NCBI GenBank assembly: GCA_945859605.1
Contig: OX243815.1
Location: forward strand, 42,166,959 to 42,230,958
From: Lumbricus rubellus
Lineage: Eukaryota; Annelida; Clitellata; Crassiclitellata; Lumbricidae
DNA length: 64,000 nucleotides
Reading direction: 5' to 3'
Positions 33,501 to 44,902 of this stretch are shown here, one piece after another (position 1 is the stretch's first letter; each line of letters opens with the position of its first letter). Below the pieces are notes generated by a model. That model saw only the letters and a list, made by a program, of their open reading frames with translations. It made no database searches and had not been told where the DNA came from. The position numbers were made by a program, and so were the translations under genes.

Positions 33501-36500
33501 CTTCCCTTCTCAACATGGTTTCCAATCCGGGCACTCTACCTACATGCCCCCAGGCCCGGCCTTAGGGCAAGGCGAGCGAGGCAACCGCCTTGGGCCCCGC
33601 GCTTCCAGGGGCCCCGCGCTGCTGGCTATAATTTTATCTTTGTCGATATTGACAATGGTTACGTCGTATAACAACTATTCTTGCAGTCAAGTTGCCACGC
33701 GAATGTGACATGGTGATTTTGAAAGAATGAAACTTCGAGTCACAGCTAGCCTGCTTTTTAGCGTTGGTCTGCATGTAAAATTCTCTCCAGAAAACATACC
33801 ATTAGACCATAATTGATTAGGGCCTAATTATCTTTTGCATGTTGGAAACTTAAAATTTTCTTACACCAAATTTGAATGTGCATAACTTCGGACTCTGTTC
33901 GTAGAATTGGATACAATTTTCAGGAAACATTGAGAATTTAGCCCTCTTACATTCTCTAACAGTTTATAGAATTTCATTTAGAATTGACAAGTAGGCGGCA
34001 GGCCTATATGGCCAAAACAAAAAATCTCAGTTCAATTGGGACACCGTGTAGTAGGCCTAGCTTAGAATGTGATATAAAATATGTCTCGTTGAAAAATTAC
34101 TAATAATTGGGCCTATTATTAGTAGTTTTCAATGACAATAATATCGCATTCTTGGAAACTTGCTTATCTTTTACTACATGCATGCCTCATTTGAAAGTCA
34201 AATATGTATTCTGTATAATATGCCACATCAATGTGGTTTGTTTTAAAATAGTGCTCTTAGCTCTAAAGAAATTTGGGAGACAACGTTTTAAGAATCTCAT
34301 CTTAGGTGACTCTCCCCACAAGCGCCGTATTGACAGGAAATCAACTACGTAAATTTATGCTTGAGAACCCGCTGCTGCCTTGGGCCCCGCAAGCCCTAGG
34401 GCCGGGCCTGCATGCCCCTAATGAGTATGCAAGACAAAATCTCCAATGCAATTGAAAATAACCAGTACGCAATAGGAATCTTTTTCGACCTGGCAAAAGC
34501 ATTTGACACTGTTAATCATGATATCTTACTAAAAAAACTAAGCACTTATGGGATCCGGGGCACCCAATTAAATTGGTTCTCAAGTTATTTTACTAATCGA
34601 TCCCAATTGGTTTCCTGTAATGGTGCTCTATCTAACCTTCGGCAAATTAATTTTGGAGTACCCCAGGGGTCAATTCTCGGTCCTTTGCTGTTCCTGATCT
34701 ATGTCAATGATCTCCCTAATGCATCTTCTCTGTTGTACTTTATACTCTTCGCTGATGACACTAATGTTTTTTACTCCAGCTCATCTCTTGAAACTCTATT
34801 TAATGACGTCAACTTTGAATTGAAAAATGTAGCCGAATGGTTCCATGCTAATAAACTGTCGTTAAATCTGGATAAAACTAATTATATAATTTTTAAATCC
34901 CATAGAAAGAGTTGTCATACAGGAAACCTGGGGGTGTGCATTGAAGGGGTCCCACTCACCCAGGTAATATCAACCAAATTTTTAGGAGTGTATGTAGATC
35001 AACACCTAACCTGGAAAGACCACATAAAAACTGTAACTAATAAAATCGCAAAAAATCTTGGAATATTATCCCGTACCTCCCAGCTAGTGCCTCCCCAAAT
35101 TCGTCTTACTTTGTATTACTCACTCATATACCCTTACCTCACATACTGTAACATAATATGGGCCTCTACCTATAAATCTAGTCTTCTGGATTTAATGAAG
35201 CTCCAAAAGCGAGCAATTAGATATATAGCAAACTTGCCCTATGGAACTTCGACTGAATCTAAATTCCACGAATACAGCCTTCTCAATGTTTACCAAATTA
35301 GACAGATGCAGATAGGTGAATTCATGTTTAAATATTTCCATAGCCTATTACCTCCTGTGTTTAAGAATTTTTTTATCCATACTACTGAGGTGCATTCATA
35401 CCATACCAGACACGCTGATTCCTACCATTTGCCCTATGCCCACACAAACACTCGACGCTTCTCTGTTAAATACAGTGGAGTTCAAACATGGAATGTTATT
35501 CCTATTTCCATTAGAATGCTGCCTAGTCTTGGTCTTTTTAAGTTACGTTTGCGTTCTCTGATACTCGACACTAACTGTTGAATTTTGTGACTAACTTATC
35601 CTATCTCCCGCATTGAGTTAATTTGGTGGCGACCTAAATTAGATTATAAATCCCTACTACATGTACTTGTGTATTTCTCGACCATACAAGGATCTCCGTG
35701 CCTAAACCTCATACAACAAGCTCTTTGATCATCGATTGTGTAACTGTGCTTTAGTTAAGGTGTTTGTTGTTTATTTTTTCCGTTGGTTATTTTGACTCAT
35801 AATCTATGTCAGAACCATGCACTCTATGGCAACTCAATGGCCATCATCATCTTGATGCTACCGCCCAGGGGACTCGCCTAGCGGGGTTGCAAGACCCTTT
35901 TGGGTCCCCTGTGCAATCAAATTCTAACTTTTGGCATCATTAGTTAAGTATTGCTTTTTTATATTTGTTAACCCTGTTTTCTTTGATGCCTGATTCGATT
36001 TGTTCTTGTTTTCTTGATTATTTTGGTTGCCAAATAAAAATGATGATGATTTGATTTGATGGCTGTAGGCCTATACATGTAGCCTATTTGAGAAATTTTC
36101 GACCCAAGGAGGATTTAAGAGTTAGTTTCTCGCCATTAGATTCTTGTGAATATGCATCTTCATTTTATTAAACGTGTTTCAGATACAAATTTATATTGAA
36201 GGATTGTTTTTAATAACAGATTCCAGAGCCAACCCCGACTTACGAGGTGTTTGGAACAATTTGGTGCAATAACACTGGCAATGTGAGTATATTACATGGT
36301 ATCTGTTCATGATAGACGCTTTTTCCTACGATGACTCAGACTGAGAGGCTTCAATATCTGTAAACTCCAATGTAGGCTAATTAGCGCTTGCGATTGTCCT
36401 GTCTTTAACCAATGAACTCGTCGACATTAGGTCCATCTTTGTGCCATCACACATCTGAGACGATGCACCCTTCTCTTTAGCAATTAAAATAAGTGGCACG

Positions 36501-37185
36501 TTTTGCCATTGATGGTAAAAACGAAGATGATAGGCCCACTACACGAGTTCAGTGTTCAGGCAAGTAACACTATCACAAAAGACACCGCCCTATTATAATC
36601 ACTCTTGATTCGACCTATTTGATAGTCAGCGGCATTATTTGAGTAATGTATTGTTATAAATACAAAATGAAATTTTACCTGGCCTATCTGACCTATCGTA
36701 TCATTACCACAATCATTCCTACCTATCTTCAACTGCCAGTCTTTCCTTAGATAGATTACTTATTCTAGGGTGCTTTGGCTGAATCACGATACAAAACTGT
36801 CATGCACTCGCGTGCATTTCACCATGCTGTCGTGACCCGTGTTGTCATGGAAAGAACTATAAATCTCATCATATATTCAAACCCTTCTCATCCTGTCAAG
36901 TAGCCTAATCGCCGTCTTTTAAACGTGGGTCACCACCAGACATACAGTGGGTGTAGTTTAAAAAATTGGCAATAAAATAAATGTCCAGAATCAACTAATC
37001 GATCGATGAAAATTGGAAAGCCTATTCTGATGCATCAATGCTTTTTTCAATTTCAGTTGAATATTACCGCATTGGTTGCAACGGTGACTGACGTTGCTGC
37101 CAAACTACTGAAAGTGTTGGGCCTTCCTGATGATGTCCTCAAGGATCTTAAGCTGCCAGCCGATCTGAAACCGCAGCTGCCTTAG
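30533..37185 (+). CDS. Gene A3: small secreted hydrophobic protein (3 exons, 136 aa)
   Basis: Exons are 30533-30751 (73 codons), 36220-36282 (21) and 37057-37185 (42 plus TAG); both introns are phase 0, donors gtatgt and gtgagt, acceptors taataacag and caatttcag. The signal peptide MKAVFLLAVVAILCHDQQLA is followed by a Pro/Thr-rich start (PTVAPPVD). A hydrophobic segment ending GLVCIVVKVISNVLK aligns with A1 GVVCTVVEVVNTVLE. Exon 2 has PTYEVFGTIWCNNTGN (A1: PTVEVASLLQCSGHVGN), with a possible N-glycosylation site NNT. Exon 3 ends with a Lys/Leu/Pro-rich tail (DDVLKDLKLPADLKPQLP) unlike the other two. Intron 1 is 5.5 kb because it contains a LINE broken by two hAT-like elements and a SINE. Function unknown. 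Confidence 0.8.
31171..31320 (-). mobile_element. SINE (family S) fragment in intron 1 of A3
   Basis: tgcatcggagtttcacgccg, aaggtccttacg and the inverted tRNA-like head match the copy at 27171-27370. The 3' (LINE-like) tail is missing. Confidence 0.75.
31321..31800. other. Intron 1 of A3, no feature recognised
   Basis: A+T-rich intron sequence between the SINE and the LINE. Confidence 0.4.
32136..32986. mobile_element. hAT-like non-autonomous element (851 bp) inside the LINE
   Basis: Terminal inverted repeats CAGTGCTGTCCAAC / GTTGGACAGCACTG are perfect over 14 bp. The subterminal parts are rich in gcggcccg. An exact 8-bp target duplication, acgtagat, lies at 32128-32135 and 32987-32994. No transposase frame. 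Contains three TAGGCCTA octamers, plus one further variant. Confidence 0.92.
33551..34410. mobile_element. Second hAT-like non-autonomous element (860 bp) inside the LINE
   Basis: Ends CAGGCCCGGCC / GGCCGGGCCTG are exact inverted repeats, with subterminal ttgggccccgc at both ends. The exact 8-bp target duplication catgcccc is at 33543-33550 and 34411-34418. No transposase. Its sequence is unrelated to the first insertion. Confidence 0.92.
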
Positions 37186-37260
37186 CCACTGTAAATTGCC
37201 GATGCTGGCTGCTTCGTCGGATTCCGTGGCGCATCCACAGACGTGTGATGTCATGTTGAA

Positions 37261-37338
37261 GACATTATTCAGAAACATTATTTAGAAACATTATTTAGAA
37301 ACATTATTTAGAAACATTACTTAGAAACATTATTTACT
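37261..37338 (+). repeat. Minisatellite in the A3 3' UTR (agaaacattattt, 16-bp unit)
   Basis: Five tandem units of agaaacattatttac/tt. It sits about 75 nt after the A3 stop codon and is absent from the A1 and A2 3' UTRs. Confidence 0.85.
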
Positions 37339-37601
37339 GATGGATTTGTGCAATTTTCTTACGGTCTTCTTGATTGAAGGCGGTTCAATCTTAAGTTCTG
37401 CTGCATTCATATTAACGCCTCAGTTCGTATTGTTCCCAGTTGTTCACTGCATTTAGTGCACCTGCATGTTAGACGTCTATCGGTTAATTTTCGCTTTGAA
37501 TATTGAACTCTGACGAAGACAATAATTATTTTGGAGACTAGGCTGCACTATTTATTTTCAAGTGAAAAACATTTAATGAGCTTCTTTGTTTTCTATCGTG
37601 G

Positions 37602-37607
37602 AATAAA
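37602..37607 (+). terminator. Poly(A) signal of gene A3
   Basis: AATAAA followed by gaatgtgtggagtg, the counterpart of the sequence behind A1 and A2; gacgaagacaataatt precedes it. Confidence 0.65.
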
Positions 37608-37729
37608 AAATTTAAGATGAATGTGTGGAGTGTTACGTGTTTCTATTTTTATATTTGTTCGCGTGAACCTAGCCCAGAATCAGACAGTAGAACAGACATC
37701 CACTCGCAATCGAACTGCAATCACATTAT

Positions 37730-37855
37730 TGCAATCGAAAACTTTTAACTTCTAAAGCACCACCTGAAAGTCATGCACAGAGGACCAGCTTATTCACGAG
37801 CGATACGTCCAGTCAGAGGAGTTGTACAAAAGGGCAGCCCGAAGGAGAATATCCG
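37730..37855 (+). repeat. Dispersed CAGCTTATTC repeat copy
   Basis: Contains aaagcaccacctgaaag, gaccagcttattcacgagcg and gttgtacaaaaggg; same family as 29835. Confidence 0.65.
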
Positions 37856-38449
37856 AGTCCGTATGCAAGTGGTGCAGTAGGGAAGAGTCGCTGTCATGTC
37901 GGTGGGCATTGTCTAGGTTGCGAATTGGAAGGTGAAGGATCAGAAGGGTGGGGCAATAAAAAATTGAAGAGGTGAAACTTCAGGGGGTTTTAAAGTGGAA
38001 ATCCCGAGAGGTTATAGCTAGAGGAACCTCGTGCGGATGCTGATGGATGATTTCCACCGATGATGAAGGAGCCGAAAAGTTTGAAATTCAGAAAGCAATT
38101 AATGTTTTCAAATACGTGGCGCAGAATTGGATAGGCCCATGGCTTAGTTAAAGAACTTGTGATTAGAAATGATCGAGTGATCAAGAAAATAGTTAGAACG
38201 AAGGTTCATTAGTACGGGTTCGCAAAGATATTTGGGTTTTGAGTATTGTATACGGAGATGGGGGTTAGTTTGACAGTGCTCTGTGGCGGATCCGCTGGTT
38301 CGCCGATTCTAAGCCAATGGAGTAATTTAATTAGGCCTACTCCATTAGCTTACAATCCTTATAATTTTGGCTAAGAATTCTTAGGAGTGATAGAACTGAT
38401 GATTCTTTGGCCGATGGTGACTGCTCGCGCCAATAATGTTTTGGATGAA
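37856..38449. other. Intergenic, no gene recognised
   Basis: One TAGGCCTA (38336). No coding support. Confidence 0.4.
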
Positions 38450-38720
38450 TAAGCGGGTTCACCATCTCAGTGACCTTACGCATGCGCGTGCGCAGTGGTC
38501 AAGGTCAATTCCATCGTAGATGATAGATTATATAGAAATTGCAAATTCGCAATGCTCGAACCTTTAAGTTTCCAAACTTTTGGTAAATCCATCATCTGTA
38601 TATATATATATATATATATAAATATTAAATATAGGGGCCTATATATATATATACACTAGAATTGACCTGGATCAATGCGCACGAGCACGAGAAAGGTCAC
38701 TGAGATGGCGAACCCGCCTA
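38450..38720. mobile_element. MITE with about 65-bp terminal inverted repeats
   Basis: The left end TAAGCGGGTTCACCATCTCA and the inverted right end TAGGCGGGTTCGCCATCTCA continue to match through gtgacct and gcgc(a/t) to ggtcaattc. The centre is a (TA)n tract. A TA dinucleotide at both ends suggests a TA target as in Tc1/mariner-type MITEs, but the family is inferred. Confidence 0.75.
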
Positions 38721-40451
38721 TTTAGGCTACAGACACAGCTTAAAGGCTCGAGAATTGCCCCCTGCAAAAATCTGTCGGCGCCCATGGTCGACTGTTCTCC
38801 TGCTGTGATACCCAACTAGACGTACGCAGAGAGTGACCGGATGAACAGCAAGGTAACCAGTCTGGCGTCTGACGCGGGCAATATCCCAGCCACGCGGACT
38901 ATTACTACTTTGTTTTTTCTGCCTCAAACCGATCACGGAAATCGATTCTATCTATTTCATCCGGCGTTTAACTGTCCTCAGTTTATCGCTGTTTTTGTCG
39001 TTGTGTGCATTTGGAGTTGAAAGCTGTCAGGAATGGACGTTGATGCTTACATAAATCCCCGATATTATGTTATTCGTGAACGGTGAATAGGTGTATGGTC
39101 GATATCAAATTCATAATCAATAATTTTATAAGGTAAGGTGAAGAAACGTTTGGTGAAGATGGGTGTGTGACGAGTAGGCCTATGGAAAGGTTAGGCAAGG
39201 TACTGAATCTGAAGCTATAATAGGTAGAGTGGTGCTCAACTTGTATTCAAGGAAGGGACTGGCCCTCATAGGCAGAAACTGAGAAAGTGAAGTCGATAAC
39301 AGTAATTCGTGTCCACTGTCCATGGCTGTCTCTAATAGTATACGCTATAATAGCCTACTTTCCGTCTTGTTATTACTCGTGTGTCAACGCACGTACCAAC
39401 ACATGAACATGCACACCTCTCACAAAACTACGTAGGCCGCATAGTCATGGACAAGCCAGTTCAGCCTACGCACGCGAAGGTTAAAAAGATGGGTAGGCCT
39501 ATAATTATATTATTATTTATTGGAGTGACATTCTTCATAAACCAACAGATACGTCAAGTTTCACCAAATCAAAACGTCAACATCGATAAACGATTAAACG
39601 CGAAATCTTTAATCACGATCAAGCGGCTATTGATTAAGGTGACACAGCTACCAGCAAATTTGTCATCAAAATCCGCTGTTGCTAAAGATCGATTCATCCT
39701 GCTTCACAAACAATAATGGTGGTGGACCGACAAGCATATTATGTTTTCAAGATTCTAATTTTATTATCGCAGCTCTAATGCGCGCCTGTGTGCATCCAGG
39801 GGTATGTTGCATGTGGGTATGTAATAGGCTATACTAGGTAGGCTATGCGTTAGAATGTAGCCTAGTTATTTATTTGCAACGCCTACTCTGTGGGTGGTAG
39901 TTGTGTAAGTTAGTTACCTACATGTACCTACCTACATTCATTATAATACACCTCAGAGCCACCAGCATACAGACGTATGCCAATATTCTTACCAAAATAC
40001 TTTAGTATGCATAGGCTACGTACCTAAGTAAATCTATAGGCTAATTGTACTAATTGGCCTTTTAAAAATCCCATCTAACTGACTCAGTTTGCTGGACTTT
40101 GATCCCTTCATGGCATCCTACAGTAACTGTGGGTTTCAAACAACGAGACACACTGCGTAAAAGATAAGCGGAATGCACAAACTTATTCACGAACTCTGCG
40201 TCAGGTCAGAGGGTGGTCCAGAGGTAAAAAAAATGAGATTCCAGGTCCGGTTGCCAGGAGACCAGGAAGATTATAGCTGCTGCCCTGGAGTCCATCTGGA
40301 ACCCGAAAGATGAAAGGAAGGAGTTGGATGGAAAGTCTTGAAGAGGTTAGACCAGTTTGTGTGGAAAATGGAGGTGAGAGTGAGACTCGAATCCGTACGC
40401 TTCGCGTTGAAAACGGAATCATCTGCCTGCGCCTAGCTCATAATATAATAT
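38721..40451. other. Intergenic, no gene recognised
   Basis: Two TAGGCCTA octamers (39176, 39496) and a copy of the CAGCTTATTC repeat (about 40145-40230). The frame 39381-39716 runs through a TAGGCCTA and is not supported. Confidence 0.4.
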
Positions 40452-40625
40452 TGGGCGCGGTGGTGTAGTGGGCATGTTCGTTGCCTTACAGCCGGAAGGT
40501 TGCAGGTTCGATTCCATCTCAAGTCGCTGCTTAGGGACACTGAGCTTGAAGGGGAACTATAGAAATGAAATGAATAAAATAAATTAAATAATGAGAAATA
40601 AAATAAATAAATAAATAAAATGATA
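40452..40625 (+). mobile_element. SINE (family S), short copy with AATAA tail
   Basis: A well-kept tRNA-like head: gggcgcggtggtgtagtggg (A-box region) and ggttcgattcc (B-box, 40506-40516). The central body is deleted; the tail gagcttgaaggggaactata follows, then AAATAA-type repeats to 40620. It lies about 300 bp upstream of gene B1. Confidence 0.8.
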
Positions 40626-40918
40626 TTTGCTGATCTGGGTTGAGGTTTTGACTGAGGAAAGACATGAAGGCGTCTTTCAACATGAGATGTGTGATAGGCC
40701 TATTTTGAATCGTTGAAACAGATGGGTGACTAAGACAAGTAGGGAAACATAATAATATCGGGAACGATACGGGACCCAGATGTCTGGGATAAGTAATCGA
40801 TTATACGTTCTCTCATCCTATGTGACAACTGCATGGTACATGTAGCCATCATCAGATTCAGAGCTGAAGAACGAGAGGAACGTTTCCACACGAAGTCTCA
40901 TCGTCGCTAGTTGTCAGT

Positions 40919-43816
40919 ATGAAGTTTGCTTTATTTGTCATCCTGATAGCCCTTCGTGTCGTGCTGGTTCGTGCCCATGATGTGCAGACGTTTTACGCCG
41001 CCACCCTGAATGCCTTGGTCAGATACCTGTACCAGCAACATATACCCCCTTTCAACTGCAAAGCGTCGGGTTTCTCTGCTGAAAACCCACTCACGGTGAG
41101 ACCCCACTTTTATTTTCATTTTTTATTTCTCCATTTCTATAGCGCCCCTTCGAGCTCTCTCTCTCTCTCTCTCTAATAAGAGGCGCTCCCAACTAGGCTA
41201 TAATAGCGCGGACACTGCATCGGAGTTTTACGTCGAAGCACCCGAGCAATTGCGAGTGAAGGACTTTCTCAAAGACTCCACGCGGCGGCTTGAGGTAGAT
41301 TCGAGGCTGGAACCCTTCGGCTCCAAGGCAACGACGCCACCACAATACCACGGCGAATCACAATGCCGCAACTTATATGCGACGATATAGATTTCCAAAT
41401 GGTATGAAATGGTATTAATATGGTCAAATTGTCAATGGTCATGCATTATGGTATTAACTTAATAGAGGCATACTGTAGCTGCAAAGAGGAAGATTGGAAA
41501 TTGATCTAAAGAAGGCAATGATAAAAAAGCATCATATGAGACGTGACACCATAGCCTATAATTATGGAGCAGAGACATACATGTAGATCATAGTCTATGT
41601 CTCTGCTCTATCTTCTTCTTTTCTATCTTTCCAATAATTATGCGAAAGATAGAAGTGGGAAGAACTGAGGCATTTGAAATGTGGCTATTGAGAAGAATGG
41701 CCAAGATTAGTTGGATGGACTACCAAACCAATGAGGAGGTGCGGAAACTGGTGCAAGAGGAAAGATCGCTGATTGATACGATACGGAGGAGGCAGATGAA
41801 CTGGCTAGGGCACATGTTGAGGCTAGTGCTCGAGGGAGGAACGGAGGGTAAGAAACCACCAGGAAGACCCAGAAAGATGATGTTGGACTGGCTGGATGGA
41901 CAGAGAAAAGTGACGAGGATATAAAGAAATCAGGGAATATGTCCGGAATTATAGACAAGCATGGTATCGCTGGAATCTTGGACCTGCCTAAGGGCGGAAC
42001 ACTAAAGAAGAAGGTATGTTATTGCCTTTCACTAGGTCTGTCTCTGACACATTTCATATTAAGCGCTGCAAACTGTTCATTTTGATCGTGATGAAGTCGA
42101 GGGTAGTTTCCTTGACAAGGTGCTGTATAAATACTTGAATTAACTATTAATATTTATAGTTGCGTTTATTTAGTCGAAATTATTATGTTTCCATTTCTGG
42201 TTCATTTGCCAGGTTGAAGACCTCAAGGATTATAAACAGTTCGCTTTCACGGGACAAGTTATATGCAATGATGGAAAGGTGAGTGTCGTATCTTACTTCC
42301 CTAAGACCTAATAACAATCTTGAGATTTCCCCCCCAAAAGATTGCTGCATTAATGGGCGCCCGCAGAAATTTGTGCAGGAGGGGGCAAAGCAGAGGCTAC
42401 GGTTTAAATTTTTTTAGTAAGAGATGGAAACTTCAAAGCAAAATATTAAGAACGAGTATGTTTTCACAAAGTTTTCTAAATGTAAATTTCTCAATGTTAA
42501 TCTCTGTATTGTTAGTAACACTTGCGAAAAAGTGCGAAGAAATTTGTCAAAAAACAAAAAATAGTAGTAAAAAAAAGGAAAATCAATTTTCCAGGAGTAT
42601 GACTGTATTCTGATTTCAATAGGCAGAGACTAAACTGTAGGCTACTACTGGCGCTGACTAGCGACCAAACGCGCGAACACCAATGAAGAAGTTGGATGCT
42701 GAATCTAACGGTTCTAACCTCGCTGTTTATTGGGCCTTCTTTTAAAACGCCTTTAGTAGCATTTACGGAGAAGCATCCAGCCTTAACCAGCAAAGCACCT
42801 CGTTAGCAACACAACGTTTAACTCGGTCCAAGGTACTTTCGCCAACGACAAGAGGATTCATCTCCCGACAAATAATTATTACATAAATTCCGAGTTGGTT
42901 GACACAGCAATAATAATGGCAATAACAATAGTAGCCCAGATAGGCCTATAAGGAACTTTCTCTTCAAACGCTGAAGACGAGGCCTGACAATTCCGAACTA
43001 GTTTTTAAACAATAGATAGCAATAAAGTAACTGCAAGATCTTAAATACCTCGGGGCAAAAATCATACTAATTATAACAATAATTATAATTTGAAAAATGT
43101 TATTTAAAAAATGGTAAACGGCCATTAGGCCAAATTTCAAAAATAAAAGAAAGGGTCGTCAGAAACATTTTCGGTTCAAAGGCGTCCGTCAGAGTCAAAC
43201 CCGAAACTTTTCCTAACCATTTTCACGCTTTCATACCTGCTTAGACCTCAGTCGTTCCCGCGCAGATCTATACACCGGGAAATGCTGTTTCTCCAGACCA
43301 CTCTAGCTGTTCATCGCCACAGGGACGGATGCAGAATTTTTGGAGGAAAAGGGGCAAAAAATGTCGCCGAAAAAATTAGATGACCATTTTTAGTCATCCG
43401 GCCAAAATGTTTAAAAAATACATAATTTTCCCTGCCACAAAAATCTGATGACCTTTTTGGTTTTAGGCTAGTAATCTGGTCATGTGATCTCTTCGGAATA
43501 TGCTATGACCTCTCTAGTCGTGCATTGAATTAAATGTTCTTGAAACCAAATAGGGGGGGGGTGACACGTCTCATGCAATTTTGAAATGGGGCCGGACTGC
43601 CCCCCACAGGATCCGCCCCTGCATCTCCACTTCAACAGCTCCTAACAAGTGTTTGATGCCTGAGAAATGTTTCCATTTTAGACTCAGAAGTGCGAGTTCA
43701 ATGGGGTCACTTACATGTACGATGCGAGAACCAGATCCGTGGTTGATAACGATATCGCATGCGATGGATCGATCGGAAACTTTACACTTTCTGAGCTAAA
43801 ATTTCCATTTCAGTGA
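40919..43816 (+). CDS. Gene B1: small secreted 4-Cys protein (3 exons, 125 aa)
   Basis: Exons are 40919-41095 (59 codons), 42213-42278 (22) and 43682-43816 (44 plus TGA); both introns are phase 0, donors gtgaga and gtgagt, acceptors catttgccag and tccattttag. The signal peptide MKFALFVILIALRVVLVRA is probably cut before HDVQTF. The mature protein has four Cys: PFNCKAS (exon 1), GQVICNDGK (exon 2), QKCEFNG and DIACDGSIGNF (exon 3). B2 has the same Cys distribution and the shared CDGS-x-G, so the two are paralogues. Unlike family A it is hydrophilic. No known domain is recognised; two disulphides are likely. Intron 1 holds a SINE and a LINE fragment, intron 2 a MITE ending about 60 bp before exon 3. 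Confidence 0.75.
41136..41355 (-). mobile_element. SINE (family S) in intron 1 of B1
   Basis: Begins with the shared tail in reverse (ctatagcgccccttcgagct), a CT run, the body gacactgcatcggagtttta and the tRNA-like head ending near 41355. Starts only 40 bp after the exon 1 donor. Carries an extra taggctataat absent from other copies. Confidence 0.8.
41480..42015 (+). pseudogene. LINE reverse-transcriptase C-terminal fragment in intron 1 of B1
   Basis: The frame 41640-41924 reads EAFEMWLLRRMAKISWMDY, TNEEVRKLV, RRRQMNWLGHMLR and KKPPGRPRKMMLDWLDGQRK. This is the C-terminal tail typical of RTE/L1-like LINE proteins in invertebrates (E-x-W-x-x-R-R-M-x-K-I-S-W ... W-L-G-H ... G-R-P-R). 5' truncated. 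Its 3' end (acctgcctaagggcgga) is found inverted at 3566-3640 and 55410-55500. An inverted repeat gagcagagacat / atgtctctgctc lies at 41561-41611. Confidence 0.7.
43030..43060 (+). repeat. Solo LINE 3' hairpin fragment
   Basis: gatcttaaatacctcggggcaaa repeats the right half of the hairpin unit at 5577-5600. It lies in intron 2 of B1. Confidence 0.55.
43320..43621. mobile_element. hAT-like MITE in intron 2 of B1
   Basis: Ends CAGGGACGGATGCAG and GGATCCGCCCCTG are inverted repeats. 8-bp target duplications are catcgcca (43312-43319) and catctcca (43622-43629), one mismatch. Internal gatgacc-tttttagtcatc strings are shared with the element at 43975-44358. The right duplication ends 52 bp before exon 3. 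Confidence 0.85.
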
Positions 43817-43866
43817 TCGAAAAACAAACGTGAACACACGACTCACATTCAATGCATATGTATAAG

Positions 43867-43900
<34 letters not shown>

Positions 43901-43974
43901 CATTAACATTAACCTTATTTTCATAAACATTGAGTAGATGATTTAAAGCTTCATGCTTCTACTACGACGCTATA

Positions 43975-44358
43975 CAAGGGCGGATCCAAGGAGGGCTTAT
44001 CCGGCCATCCCCCCATTTAGGAATGCCCATGTATCGTGCCCCCCCATTTGAATTGAACATGCTGTGGAACAATGTATATATTGCACATTTTGTCCCCCCC
44101 CATTAAGAAATGGCCATGCATTGTGCCCCCCCACCCATTTGGAAGTGGCTTCTTATTCCATAAGTTAAAACCTGATGACTGAAAAAAAGGTCATCAACTT
44201 GTTTGGCGGATGAAATGGTATGATTTTCCCGAAAATTTAGGCAGATGACTAAAAAAAGGTCATAAACTTTATGGGCGGACACGAAATTTTTTTCCCCAGA
44301 CCCAAGGCCTAGAATTTTTTGACCCCCTCCCCTTGAAAAGTTTCTGTATCCGCCCTTG
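43975..44358. mobile_element. hAT-like MITE in the B1 3' region
   Basis: Ends CAAGGGCGGATCCA and TGTATCCGCCCTTG; exact 8-bp target duplication acgctata at 43967-43974 and 44359-44366. Same family as 43320-43621. It lies between the B1 stop codon and the putative poly(A) signal. Confidence 0.88.
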
Positions 44359-44454
44359 ACGCTATAATAATAATAATTATTATTATTATCTCTTACTATC
44401 GCTTAGTCTCTGCTAATCTTAGGCCTACATGTAGTTTAACAATTCCTCGAAGGC

Positions 44455-44460
44455 AATAAA
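44455..44460 (+). terminator. Possible poly(A) signal of gene B1
   Basis: First convincing AATAAA after the B1 stop codon, 640 nt away, of which 392 nt are a MITE and its duplicated target. Assignment is tentative. Confidence 0.4.
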
Positions 44461-44651
44461 ACTTACACATTTTAATGAATTAATAACGTATTCATTTAGT
44501 TAATTAGTAATGAACTAATTTCGTAGTTTTGTCACTTTTATAATGATGTTCACACTAGGAACTTGATAACTAAGGAAGCGCGCATTTGGTTTTCAAATTA
44601 AATCGTGCATGGATTCGTGATCGTGTGTGGTAATAGGAAAACTAAAGAAAC

Positions 44652-44902
<251 letters not shown>

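Larger units (their letters stand above)
31810..36060 (+). mobile_element. CR1/L2-like LINE, 5' truncated, interrupted by two hAT-like insertions
   Basis: ORF2-type coding is split into 31824-32135, 32995-33550 and 34419-35581 (stop TGA). Reverse-transcriptase motifs appear in order: NYRPISVLPFFSKIFER in the second part; DLAKAFDTVNH, GVPQGSILGPLLFLIYVNDL and FADDTNVF (the catalytic Asp pair) in the third; then the long C-terminal region with W-N-V-I-P. Leaving out the two insertions and one copy of each target duplication makes the frame continuous. There is no endonuclease domain, so the copy is 5' truncated. The 3' UTR ends in tgatgatgatttgatttgat near 36057. It lies in the same orientation as gene A3, inside intron 1. 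It is clearly a retrotransposon; the clade is inference. Confidence 0.85.
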
